Made by a program: the position numbers and the translations under genes. Shown piece after piece: positions 49,403 to 57,660 of a stretch of 64,000 nt of DNA. This DNA comes from DATBSK01 sp964501785. Its GTDB lineage: Bacteria > Actinomycetota > Acidimicrobiia > IMCC26256 > PALSA-555. The notes under the pieces are model-generated. The model ran no database searches, had not been told where the DNA came from, and worked only from the letters and a program-made list of their open reading frames with translations. The DNA lies in assembly GCA_964501785.1 (NCBI GenBank), contig CAZCUD010000002.1, forward strand, positions 333,267-397,266, in the 5' to 3' direction. The first letter of the stretch is position 1. Each line of letters opens with the position of its first letter.

Positions 49403-51727
49403 TCACTGCCTCCCGAGCTCGGCGCGTCCCTCGGCACCGGCGAGATCGCGCTCTCGGTCGCGCGACGCCCGCAGCAGCTGGATGTCGACCGCGTGCAGGA
49501 CCCCCTCGAACGGGAAGCTGCCCTGGTAGCGGTCGCTCACCGGCCTGCCGTGGTCGTAGCCGACGCTGCCGCCGACGCTCGAGACGACCCGCATCGCGAA
49601 CGGGATCTCGGCCGACCCGACCGGCTCGTCGTCGACGACCACGGTGGCAGTCGCGCCGTTGCCCGCGCGGCGGAACCTCACGCCGAGCACGCACGGACCG
49701 GTCGGCAGCGAGCGCTCCGACTCGATCACCGTGTGGTCACCGAACGCGTTGTAGTCGAAGACCAACTTCTCGTCCTGGACGAAGACGGACAGCCCGGCGT
49801 TGCCGTTGCCGAGGGCGTACAGCACACCTCCCTGGCCCGCGGCTCGCTCGACGCGCGCGTCGAGGTCCCAGCTGCGCCCCCCGATCGCGGCAGACACCTG
49901 CGCCGGGAGGTACGACATGGGTGGTCGGTAGGTGTACCGCCGGTCGGGTCGGTGCGGTGACCGGTCGGTGAACCGGGCCCCGAAGAGCTCGACCATGCGG
50001 TCGTCCAGCGGCAGCACGCCGTGGACCTCCGCCTCCTCCCACCACCGCTCGACCAGCGCAGCCAACCGCTCGGGCTGCGCGGCGGCGAGGTCCTCGCACT
50101 CGGAGGGATCCGTGGAGAGGTCGTAGAGCTCCCACACGTCGTCGTCGAAGGGCGTCCCCGGCTCGTGGCGCGTGACGGCCTTCCAGCCGTCGACGTACAT
50201 GGCCCGATGGCCCATCATCTCGAAGTACTGCGCGGGGTGCCGACTCGCGGTGTCCGCTGCCGCGGGGTCGAACGTGTAAGCCATCGACGCGCCCGCGAGC
50301 GGCAGCTGCGCGACCCCCCGATAGGTGTCGGGCGCCTCGACACCGACGATCTCGTAGATCGTCGGCGCGATGTCGGTCACGTAGTGGAACTGGTGACGGA
50401 TCGCACCCGACGCTTCGACGCCGTTCGGCCAGTGCACGATGCAGGGCACGTGCACGCCGCCCTCGTGAGTGTTGGACTTGTACCAACGGAAGGGCGTGTT
50501 GCCGGCCTGTGCCCAACCCCACGGGTAGTTCGCGTGGCTGCGTGGCCCACCGATCTCGTCGAGGTGCTCGACGGCTTCGTCGGGGGTCTCGATCAAGAGG
50601 TTGAAGAACTTCATCTCGTGGAGCACGCCGAACGGGCCGCCCTCGCGACTCGCACCGTTGTCGGAGAGCAACACGATCACCGTGTCGTCGAGTAGACCCA
50701 TCTGCTCGAGGCCGTCGACGAGCCGCCCGATCTGGTCGTCGGTGTGCTCGAGGAACGCGGCGAACGCCTCCTGCAGCCGCGCAGCCAGACGGCGTTGGTT
50801 GTCACCGAGCTCGTCCCACGGCTCCACGCCAGGGTTGCGCGGCGCGAGCTCGGTGTCGGGAGTGACCACCCCGAGCTGCTGCTGGCGTTCGAACCACCGG
50901 CGCCGGGCCTCGTCCCAGCCGTCGTCGTAGCGACCGCGGTGGCGCTCGAGGTACTCGGGCGGCGCCTGGTGCGGTGCGTGCGTCGCCCCGAGCGCGAAGT
51001 AGGTGAAGAAGGGGCGGTCGGGTCGGATCGACACCGAGTCGTTGATGAACTCGAGCGTCCGGTCCACCAGGTCCTCGGTGAGGTGGTAGCCCTCCTCCGG
51101 CGTGCGTGGCGGTTCGATGCGATGGTTGTCGTAGGTGAGATCGGGCGAGAACTGGTCGGTCTCGCCGTCGAGGAACCCGTAGAAGCGGTCGAACCCGCGC
51201 TGGAGCGGCCAGCTGTCGAACGGGCCCGCGGCCGACGCCTCGTCCATCGGACAGAGGTGCCACTTGCCGATCATGAAGGTCGCGTAGCCGCTCCCGCGGA
51301 GCACCTCCGCCATCGTCGCCGCCTGGTCGGTGATGCGGCCGCGCATGTGCGGGAACCCGGTGCTGAAGTTCGAGATCGCCCGCATCCCGACCGTGTGGTG
51401 GTTCCTGCCGGTGAGCAGCGCGGCGCGGGTGGGCGAGCAGAGCGGTGTGACGTGGAAGTTGCTGTACCGGATCCCCCCTGCCGCCAGCCGGTCGATGTTG
51501 GGTGTCGGCAGGTCGGACCCGTAGCAGCCGAGGTGCGAGAACCCGAGGTCGTCGAAGAGGATCACGACCACGTTCGGGGCGTGGTCCCCGGGGTGCGCCG
51601 GCTCGGGCCACCACGGCTCGGACTCCACGAGAGTGCGCCCGATGGTGCCGCCGAAGTCGTCCGTGATGGTGGTGGGGATGGTTTCGCCGCTCACGATCTG
51701 CTCCGCATCGAGGCCCTCGGGGCGCAT
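49403..51727 (-). CDS. Type I (formylglycine) sulfatase, cytoplasmic
   Basis: A 774-residue sulfatase from ATG 51727. The catalytic Cys97 lies in LCSPTRAALLTGRN (C-x-P-x-R, to be converted to formylglycine). Metal and sulfate ligands are recognisable in VVILFDDLGFSHLGCYG, FMIGKWHL, TYFALGATHAPH and VLLSDNGAS. A C-terminal domain of about 200 residues looks like a beta-sandwich (VLYALGNGNAGLSVFVQDEKL). No signal peptide is present, so it should act inside the cell on an imported sulfate ester. It is divergent from the HsaA-like gene across a 104-bp region with an inverted repeat and resembles the second sulfatase at 57661. No formylglycine-generating enzyme gene is in the window. Confidence 0.93.
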   Translation of the reverse strand: MRPEGLDAEQIVSGETIPTTITDDFGGTIGRTLVESEPWWPEPAHPGDHAPNVVVILFDDLGFSHLGCYGSDLPTPNIDRLAAGGIRYSNFHVTPLCSPTRAALLTGRNHHTVGMRAISNFSTGFPHMRGRITDQAATMAEVLRGSGYATFMIGKWHLCPMDEASAAGPFDSWPLQRGFDRFYGFLDGETDQFSPDLTYDNHRIEPPRTPEEGYHLTEDLVDRTLEFINDSVSIRPDRPFFTYFALGATHAPHQAPPEYLERHRGRYDDGWDEARRRWFERQQQLGVVTPDTELAPRNPGVEPWDELGDNQRRLAARLQEAFAAFLEHTDDQIGRLVDGLEQMGLLDDTVIVLLSDNGASREGGPFGVLHEMKFFNLLIETPDEAVEHLDEIGGPRSHANYPWGWAQAGNTPFRWYKSNTHEGGVHVPCIVHWPNGVEASGAIRHQFHYVTDIAPTIYEIVGVEAPDTYRGVAQLPLAGASMAYTFDPAAADTASRHPAQYFEMMGHRAMYVDGWKAVTRHEPGTPFDDDVWELYDLSTDPSECEDLAAAQPERLAALVERWWEEAEVHGVLPLDDRMVELFGARFTDRSPHRPDRRYTYRPPMSYLPAQVSAAIGGRSWDLDARVERAAGQGGVLYALGNGNAGLSVFVQDEKLVFDYNAFGDHTVIESERSLPTGPCVLGVRFRRAGNGATATVVVDDEPVGSAEIPFAMRVVSSVGGSVGYDHGRPVSDRYQGSFPFEGVLHAVDIQLLRASRDRERDLAGAEGRAELGRQ

Positions 51728-51779
51728 TCTGTCCTCGTCGCCGGGGCCGTGGCGTCGAGGCCGGCGTGATCGTCCCACT

Positions 51780-51807
51780 GGGTGAGAGCGCTGCGAGCGC
51801 CTCACCC
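51780..51807. promoter_or_regulatory. Inverted repeat in the sulfatase/hsaA divergent promoter
   Basis: GGGTGAG-a-GCGCT (51780-51792) pairs with AGCGC-CTCACCC (51796-51807) around GCG, with one bulged A. It sits between the divergent starts at 51727 and 51832. Candidate site for the IclR regulator encoded at 56862 or another factor; it differs from the TGAC-N6-GTCA sites. Confidence 0.5.
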
Positions 51808-51831
51808 GGGCCTACTCCTACAGTCGACACC

Positions 51832-53007
51832 GTGGCCCACGACGTGTTCGCGAGGATCGAAGAGGCGAGCGACGAGCTCGCCGACCGATCTCCGGCCGCC
51901 GACGAGCTCGGCCGCCTGACCGACGACGTCGCCAAGCGCCTGAAGGACATCGGCGTGGTCCGCATGCTCCAGCCCGCCGCCTTCGGCGGCTTCGAGGCCG
52001 ACCCGCGTGACTTCCTGGCTGCCGTGATGGACATCGGGCACGCCTGCCCCTCCGCGGGGTGGGTCGCCGGCGTCGTCGGGGTCCACCCGTGGGAGCTCGC
52101 GCTCAACGACGAGCGCCTCCAAGAAGAGGTGTGGGGCGACGACCCCGACACCTGGATCGCTTCGCCGTACGCGCCGTGCGGTACCGCCACCCCGGTGGAC
52201 GGTGGCTACACCGTGGAAGGGCGTTGGCCGTTCTCCTCCGGCACCGACCTGTGCGACTGGGTCGTGCTGGGCGCCATGGTCCCCGGCGGAGGCTCCGACG
52301 GCGTGCCGTTCATGGTGCACGTGATGCTGCCTCGCGCCGACTACGAGATCGACTCCGACTCGTGGAAGGTCATGGGACTCGAGGGCACGGGCAGCAAGGA
52401 CGTGACCGTGCGCGGGGCGTTCGTCCCCTCGTACCGCACCATCGACGCGGCCAAGGTCATCGACGGACGGGCGGCGGTCGAGGCCGGCCGCACGGAACCT
52501 CTCTATCGCATGCCCTGGTCGACGATCTTCCCCTGCTCCGTCGCCGCCGGCCTGCTCGGCATCGCCGAGGGCGTCCTGGAGCACGCGCTCGAGTACCAGG
52601 CCGGGCGCACCAACGCGGTCGGGACCGCGCAGGTGAGCGACCCGCACAGCCGCCGGACGCTCGGCGAAGCCGCGGCTGACCTGCGCGGCGCCCGGACGCA
52701 GCTCCTGTACGACGTCGGCGAGCTGTACGAGCGCCTCGGGACGGGTTACGAGGTGACGATGGCCGACCGTGTGGCCATCAGGCGCGATCAGGTCCGGGTC
52801 GCGTGGCGCGCGGTCGACGCGGCCGATCGGGCGTTCACCTGCTGCGGCGGCAACGCGGTTCGCCTCGACAAGCCGGTCCAGCGGTTCTGGCGCGCCATGC
52901 ACGCCGGCATGAACCACGCGGTCTTCGTCCCGGGCCCGGTCTTCGACGACGCAGCAGGGATGCTCATGGGCCAGGCCCCATCAGGCCCGGCCGCCGTCAC
53001 CTTCTGA
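51832..53007 (+). CDS. hsaA: HsaA-like flavin-dependent hydroxylase (oxygenase component)
   Basis: A 391-residue protein of the acyl-CoA-dehydrogenase-fold (group D) monooxygenases. GTG 51832 gives VAHDVFARIEEA, the length and start of HsaA; the longer ORF (51766) would cover the inverted repeat. VGVHPWELALNDERLQEEVWG and WIASPYAP, FSSGTDLCDW, MGLEGTGSKDV and QRFWRAMHAGMNH match HsaA, which hydroxylates 3-HSA to the catechol 3,4-DHSA using reduced flavin from HsaB. No HsaB-type reductase gene is in the window. It starts the ring-cleavage operon; the alpha/beta hydrolase follows after 45 bp. The exact phenol substrate is inferred. Confidence 0.85.
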   Translation: MAHDVFARIEEASDELADRSPAADELGRLTDDVAKRLKDIGVVRMLQPAAFGGFEADPRDFLAAVMDIGHACPSAGWVAGVVGVHPWELALNDERLQEEVWGDDPDTWIASPYAPCGTATPVDGGYTVEGRWPFSSGTDLCDWVVLGAMVPGGGSDGVPFMVHVMLPRADYEIDSDSWKVMGLEGTGSKDVTVRGAFVPSYRTIDAAKVIDGRAAVEAGRTEPLYRMPWSTIFPCSVAAGLLGIAEGVLEHALEYQAGRTNAVGTAQVSDPHSRRTLGEAAADLRGARTQLLYDVGELYERLGTGYEVTMADRVAIRRDQVRVAWRAVDAADRAFTCCGGNAVRLDKPVQRFWRAMHAGMNHAVFVPGPVFDDAAGMLMGQAPSGPAAVTF

Positions 53008-53052
53008 CCCCAGCGGCGACCCCGACCCTCCGACTCGGCCCCGAGGACCACG

Positions 53053-53916
53053 ATGACAACGACCGAGCTGACCGCCGAGGCGACGAGCAAGACGCTCGCC
53101 ACGCCGGCCGGTGACCTGCACTACCACGAGGCCGGCGAGGGTCCACCCCTGCTCCTGCTCCACGGCTCCGGCCCCGGCGTGAGCGGCTGGGCCAACTTCA
53201 GCGGCAACCTCCCGCGCTTCGCCCCGCACTTCCGCACGCTGGTGCTCGACCTCCCCGGCTTCGGCAAGAGCCACGCGGTCGACGGGCCGCCGATCCTGCA
53301 CGCGCCGGGGGCCGTGCTCGCGTTCCTCGACGGTCTCGGCATCGAGCGGCTCGCGATGGTGGGCAACTCGCTCGGTGGAGGCGTCGTCGCCGGCCTCGCG
53401 GCGAACAGCCCCGAGCGCGTGAGCCGACTGGTCACGCTCGGGGGCGTCGGAGTGCCGTTCTTCAGCCCCTCGCCGCCCGAGGGGATCGTGCGGTTGGTGG
53501 AGTTCGTCGAGGATCCCACCCGCGACCGGCTGGTGCAGTGGATGCGCTCCATGGTGTTCGATCCGGCGCTGCTCACCGACGAGTTCGTGGACGAGCGGTG
53601 GAACGCCGCGAGCCAACCGGAGGCGCTCGCGTCGATCCGCACGATCTACAACCGAGGGCTGCTCGACGCGTTCCGGGCGCTCACGGTGCACAACTCCGAG
53701 CTCCTCGCCATGCTGGGCAGGATCGAGGCGCCGACGTTGCTGACCTGGGGTCGCGACGACCGCGTGACGCCGCTCGACGGGGCGATCGCGCCCTTGCGGC
53801 TCATCCCCCGCTGCGAGCTCCACGTGTTCCACGACTGTGGGCACTGGGCGATGATCGAGCGCAAGGACGAGTTCGAGAGCGTGGTGCTCTCCTACCTCCT
53901 CCGCGACCACGAGTAG
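53053..53916 (+). CDS. hsaD: HsaD/BphD-like meta-cleavage product hydrolase
   Basis: A 287-residue alpha/beta hydrolase of the C-C bond hydrolase (MCP) family: LLLLHGSGPGVSGWANF (oxyanion region), nucleophile Ser106 in GNSLGGG, Asp235/236 in GRDDRVTPL and His264 in DCGHWAMIE. The sequence HGSGPG and the S-L-G-G-G elbow are specific for this family rather than for generic esterases. It hydrolyses the ring-opened dienone produced by the HsaC-like dioxygenase to a 2-hydroxypentadienoate and an acid. The hydratase gene begins 3 bp later. ATG 53053. Confidence 0.9.
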   Translation: MTTTELTAEATSKTLATPAGDLHYHEAGEGPPLLLLHGSGPGVSGWANFSGNLPRFAPHFRTLVLDLPGFGKSHAVDGPPILHAPGAVLAFLDGLGIERLAMVGNSLGGGVVAGLAANSPERVSRLVTLGGVGVPFFSPSPPEGIVRLVEFVEDPTRDRLVQWMRSMVFDPALLTDEFVDERWNAASQPEALASIRTIYNRGLLDAFRALTVHNSELLAMLGRIEAPTLLTWGRDDRVTPLDGAIAPLRLIPRCELHVFHDCGHWAMIERKDEFESVVLSYLLRDHE

Positions 53917-53919
53917 CCG

Positions 53920-54738
53920 GTGGTCGCCGAGCCCGTGGTCGACGCGAGCCGCCGAGCCGCCCACGAAGCCGCGGCAGCGCGGCTGCTCGAAGCGACCCGC
54001 ACGCGACGCCCCTGCGCGCCGGTGCGCGACCTCCTCCCCGACGGTGGGCTCGACGACGGGTACGCGGTCCAGCAGCTCGTGCACGCGCGCAGCGCGGCCG
54101 GACGACGCCGCGTCGGTCGCAAGATCGGTCTGACCTCGCCCGCGGTGCAGCAGCAGATGCAGGTGGACACGCCCGACTTCGGCGTCCTGTTCGCCGACAT
54201 GGCCTACGGCGACTCCCAACCGATCCCGTTCGACAGCCTGCTCCAGCCGCGCGTCGAGGCCGAGGTGGCATTCGTCCTCGCCACGGACCTGCCGGATCAC
54301 GACGTGACCGGTCCCGAGCTACTCGGTGCCATCGACTACGTCGTCCCAGCCATCGAGGTGGTCGACAGCCGGATCGCCGACTGGGACATCACGATCTTCG
54401 ACACCGTGGCCGACAACGCATCGTCGGGGCTGTTCGTCACGGGTGGATCCCCCCGCTCGCTGCGAGACGTCGACGACCTGCGCGCGAGCGAGATGACCCT
54501 CACCTCGGGCGACGACGTCGTGAGCTCCGGGACGGGCGCGGCCTGCCTCGGTCACCCGCTGAACGCGGTGGTGTGGCTCGCCAACGCCGTCGCCCGGCGT
54601 GGCGAGCCGCTGCGGGCGGGTGAGCTGGTGCTGTCGGGAAGCCTCGGGCCGCTCGTCCCGGTCCGACCCGGCGCGACCTACGAAGCGCGCATCAGCGGCC
54701 TGGGCTCGGTCCGGGCGACGTTCGACGCCGGCGCCTGA
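53920..54738 (+). CDS. hsaE: 2-hydroxypenta-2,4-dienoate hydratase (HsaE/MhpD-like)
   Basis: A 272-residue hydratase from GTG 53920. The family signature GRKIGLTSPAVQQQMQVDTPDFGVLF (positions about 65-90) and the metal-binding Glu of VEAEVAFVLATD (about 110-120) are present, with VVPAIEVVDSRI and NAVVWLAN towards the C-terminus. It adds water to the dienoate from the hydrolase to give 4-hydroxy-2-oxoacid, the substrate of the aldolase. Three bases separate it from the upstream hydrolase gene; the dehydrogenase/aldolase pair follows after 82 bp. Confidence 0.92.
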   Translation: MVAEPVVDASRRAAHEAAAARLLEATRTRRPCAPVRDLLPDGGLDDGYAVQQLVHARSAAGRRRVGRKIGLTSPAVQQQMQVDTPDFGVLFADMAYGDSQPIPFDSLLQPRVEAEVAFVLATDLPDHDVTGPELLGAIDYVVPAIEVVDSRIADWDITIFDTVADNASSGLFVTGGSPRSLRDVDDLRASEMTLTSGDDVVSSGTGAACLGHPLNAVVWLANAVARRGEPLRAGELVLSGSLGPLVPVRPGATYEARISGLGSVRATFDAGA

Positions 54739-54820
54739 GCCGCATCGATCGATCGGTCCCCCGTCCCGCTCTCCGGCACGCACTGGTGCGCCGCGGCGGC
54801 GCAGTTGTGAGGATCGGGCC

Positions 54821-55723
54821 ATGAGCACGCGCCCGATCGCCGCCGTCATGGGGTCCGGCAACATCGGCACCGACCTCGTGCACAAGCTGCGGCACTCGGA
54901 CGCGCTCGACCTCCGCTACGCCGTCGGGATCGATCCCGAGAGCGTCGGCCTCGCGCGCGCCCGTGACCTCGGCCTCGAGACGTCGGCCGCAGGCGTCGAC
55001 TGGCTCCTCTCGCGCGACGAGCTCCCGGCGATCGTGTTCGAGGCCACCTCGGCCGGAGTCCACCACCAGAACGCGCCGCGCTACGAGGCAGCCGGGATCC
55101 GGGCCGTCGACCTCACGCCGGCGGCGCGAGGCCCCTACGTCATCCCAGCGGTCAACCTCGATCGTCATCTGGGCGAGCCCAACGTCAACCTGGTGACCTG
55201 CGGCGGGCAGGCGACGATCCCGATGGTGCACGCCGTGTCCCGCGTCACCCCCGTCGCGTACGCAGAGATCGTGGCCACCGTGGCCTCGCGCTCCGCCGGC
55301 CCCGGGACCCGCAGCAACATCGACGAGTTCACCCGCACGACGGCCTCCGCGGTCGAGGTCCTCGGTGGGGCCGAACGCGGCAAGGCGATCATCATCCTCA
55401 ACCCCGCCGAGCCGCCGCTGACCATGCGCGACACCATCTTCTGCTCCCTGGAACCCGACGCCGACGCCGACGCGGTGACCGCGTCGATCGAGGCGATGGT
55501 GGCGCAGGTCCAGGAGTACGTGCCCGGCTACCGGCTGCTCCAGGAGCCCCAGATCGAGCGCGAGCTGACTCCCGACGGACGCGGGCGAGTCGCGGTGTTC
55601 ATCGAGGTCGAGGGGGCCGGCGACTTCCTCCCTCCCTATGCGGGCAACCTCGACATCATGACTGCGGCCGCGGCGCGCGTGGGTGAGGAGATCGCGCGCT
55701 CGCTCGTCCTCCAGGAGCGCTGA
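54821..55723 (+). CDS. hsaG: Acylating acetaldehyde dehydrogenase (HsaG/MhpF-like)
   Basis: A 300-residue NAD/CoA-dependent aldehyde dehydrogenase: MGSGNIGTDLVHKL (about 9-22), the catalytic Cys127 in VTCGGQATIPMVHAV, and SRSAGPGTRSNIDEFT and PAEPPLTMRDTIFC as in MhpF/HsaG. It converts the aldehyde from the aldolase to acetyl- or propionyl-CoA by substrate channelling within the aldolase-dehydrogenase complex. ATG 54821 is preceded by TGAGGAT; the aldolase ATG is one base after its stop. Confidence 0.94.
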   Translation: MSTRPIAAVMGSGNIGTDLVHKLRHSDALDLRYAVGIDPESVGLARARDLGLETSAAGVDWLLSRDELPAIVFEATSAGVHHQNAPRYEAAGIRAVDLTPAARGPYVIPAVNLDRHLGEPNVNLVTCGGQATIPMVHAVSRVTPVAYAEIVATVASRSAGPGTRSNIDEFTRTTASAVEVLGGAERGKAIIILNPAEPPLTMRDTIFCSLEPDADADAVTASIEAMVAQVQEYVPGYRLLQEPQIERELTPDGRGRVAVFIEVEGAGDFLPPYAGNLDIMTAAAARVGEEIARSLVLQER

Positions 55724-55724
55724 C

Positions 55725-56768
55725 ATGCCCTACTCCGACGTGTTGGACGTCCGGATCACCGACTCGTCGCTGCGCGACGGCTCCCACGCCAAGGAGCACC
55801 GCTTCACGGCCGAGGACGTGCACCGGGTGGTGGACGGGCTCGCCGGTGCCGGGGTGCCCGTGATCGAGGTCACCCACGGTGACGGCCTGTCGGGCTCCTC
55901 GTACTGCTACGGGTTCTCGGCGGTCGACGAGCGGGTGCTGATGCAGCACGCGGTCGAGGCAGCCGCCGGACGTTCACGCATCGCCGCGCTGATGCTCCCG
56001 GGAGTCGGGACCACCGACGACATCCGCGCCTGCCGCGACATCGGGGTCTCCGTGATCCGCATCGCCACCCACTGCACCGAAGCCGACATCGCGCGCCAGC
56101 ACTTCGCGATCGCGCGCGAGCTCGGTCTCGAGACGGTGGGCTTCCTGATGATGAGCCACAGCCAGCCGCCCGAGGTCCTGGCGCGCCAGGCACGCGTGAT
56201 GGCCGACGCCGGGAGCGAGTGCGTCTACGTCGTCGACTCCGCCGGCGCGCTGATCCTCGACGAGGTCAGCGATCGCGTCTCGGCGCTCGTCGCCGAGCTC
56301 GGCGACGACGCCCAGGTCGGGTTCCACGGGCATCAGAACCTCTCGCTCGGGGTCGCGAACACCGTCCTCGCGATCCGCGCCGGGGCCGTGCAGGCCGACT
56401 CCTGCACGCGTTCGTTCGGCGCGGGCTCCGGCAACACCCCGACCGAGGCGCTGGCCGCGGTGCTCGACCGGCTCGGCATCCGCTCGGGCATCGATCCGCT
56501 CCAGATCTTCGACGTCGCCGAGGAGATCGTGCGCCCGGTGATGGACGGCGAGTGCGTGCTCGACCGGATGAGCCTGATCATGGGGTACGCGGGCGTGTAC
56601 TCGAGCTTCCTGCGCCACGCGTACCGGGCGGCCGAGCGGTACGGCGTGTCGGGTGCGGAGATCCTCCTGCGTTGCGGTGAGCGGCGCCTCGTCGGCGGCC
56701 AGGAGGACCAGATCATCGACATCGCGGTGGAGCTGAGCGCACACCAGCCGCGCGCGACGGTCGGGTGA
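55725..56768 (+). CDS. hsaF: 4-hydroxy-2-oxovalerate aldolase (HsaF/MhpE-like)
   Basis: A 347-residue HMGL-like TIM-barrel aldolase. DSSLRDGSHAKEHRF (catalytic Arg and metal Asp, about 14-27), EVTHGDGLSGSSYCYGF, and the metal-binding HGHQNLSLGVAN (about 201-211) are conserved, as is SFGAGSGNTPTEAL. It splits 4-hydroxy-2-oxoacids into pyruvate and an aldehyde, which is passed to the partner dehydrogenase. One base separates the genes, as usual for this complex. The IclR gene follows after 93 bp. Confidence 0.94.
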   Translation: MPYSDVLDVRITDSSLRDGSHAKEHRFTAEDVHRVVDGLAGAGVPVIEVTHGDGLSGSSYCYGFSAVDERVLMQHAVEAAAGRSRIAALMLPGVGTTDDIRACRDIGVSVIRIATHCTEADIARQHFAIARELGLETVGFLMMSHSQPPEVLARQARVMADAGSECVYVVDSAGALILDEVSDRVSALVAELGDDAQVGFHGHQNLSLGVANTVLAIRAGAVQADSCTRSFGAGSGNTPTEALAAVLDRLGIRSGIDPLQIFDVAEEIVRPVMDGECVLDRMSLIMGYAGVYSSFLRHAYRAAERYGVSGAEILLRCGERRLVGGQEDQIIDIAVELSAHQPRATVG

Positions 56769-56861
56769 GCCACGGTGCCGGTGGTGCGGGGAGCGACCGA
56801 GGCCGGCGCGGAGCACGGTGGTACCGTCGAACGTCGTTCGGCGCCTGGGGGGAGGAGCACG

Positions 56862-57632
56862 GTGCACCAGCCGCACGAACCCGCGCACGAACCCGAGGAA
56901 GAGTCACGACGCTCCGTGCTGGGCCGGGTCGACTGCATCATCGGCGCCTTCGACAGCGCCGACGGCGCGCTGACGCTCCACGAGCTCACCGAACGGACCG
57001 GGCTCCCCAAGTCGACGGTGCATCGGATGGTCGACCAGCTCGCTGCCATCGGGTGGATCGAGCGCGAGGTGTCCGGCTACCGGATCGGGATGCGCCTCTT
57101 CGAGATCGGTGGGCTGGCCTCGCGCCGCAGCCGCCTGTCCGACCTCGCCTACCCGCACCTGCACTCGTTGTCGGTCGCGACCGGGCTCGCGGTGCAGATG
57201 GCGATCCTCGACGGCTCGGGGGTGGTGTACCTCGAACGGATCCCCACGCGGAAGTTCCGGCTGCCCACGCGCCAGGGCGGTCGACAGCCCGCGTACTGCA
57301 CCGCCCTGGGCAAGGCGATGCTCGCGTTCGACGAGGAGGCCGCCGCAGAGGTCTTGGCCGACGAGCTCCCCGCGCGCACGTCGCGCACGCTGACCGACGC
57401 GCGCGACCTCGAGCGCGAGCTCGAGCGCATCAACGAGTCCGGGCTCGCGTTCGACCACCAGGAGTCGTACGAGGGCCTGGCGTGCGTGGCTGCCCCGCTC
57501 CGCAGCAGCGGTCGAGCGATCGCAGCGGTGTCGGTCACCGGCCCCGTCGCGGAGATCGATCTGCATGCCACCGCGCCCCTCGTCCACCAGACGGCGAGCG
57601 CGATCTGGAACGACCGCTTCCAGCGAGCCTGA
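56862..57632 (+). CDS. IclR-family transcriptional regulator
   Basis: A 256-residue regulator. GTG 56862 is preceded by GGGGGGAGGAG at six bases; the in-frame GTG 56775 would add 29 residues of unclear value. Winged helix at about 20-80 (LGRVDCIIGAFDSADGALTLHEL, GLPKSTVHRMVDQLAAIGWIER), then the effector-binding GAF-like domain with AVQMAILDGSGVVYLERIP, PAYCTALGKAMLAF and ESYEGLACVAAPL. IclR proteins of this type bind aromatic or short-chain acids and often regulate the operon they sit in. Placed within the ring-cleavage cluster, it is the best candidate for local control. Confidence 0.92.
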   Translation: MHQPHEPAHEPEEESRRSVLGRVDCIIGAFDSADGALTLHELTERTGLPKSTVHRMVDQLAAIGWIEREVSGYRIGMRLFEIGGLASRRSRLSDLAYPHLHSLSVATGLAVQMAILDGSGVVYLERIPTRKFRLPTRQGGRQPAYCTALGKAMLAFDEEAAAEVLADELPARTSRTLTDARDLERELERINESGLAFDHQESYEGLACVAAPLRSSGRAIAAVSVTGPVAEIDLHATAPLVHQTASAIWNDRFQRA

Positions 57633-57660
57633 CGCCCACGCGTCGAACCGTCCTCACGAC

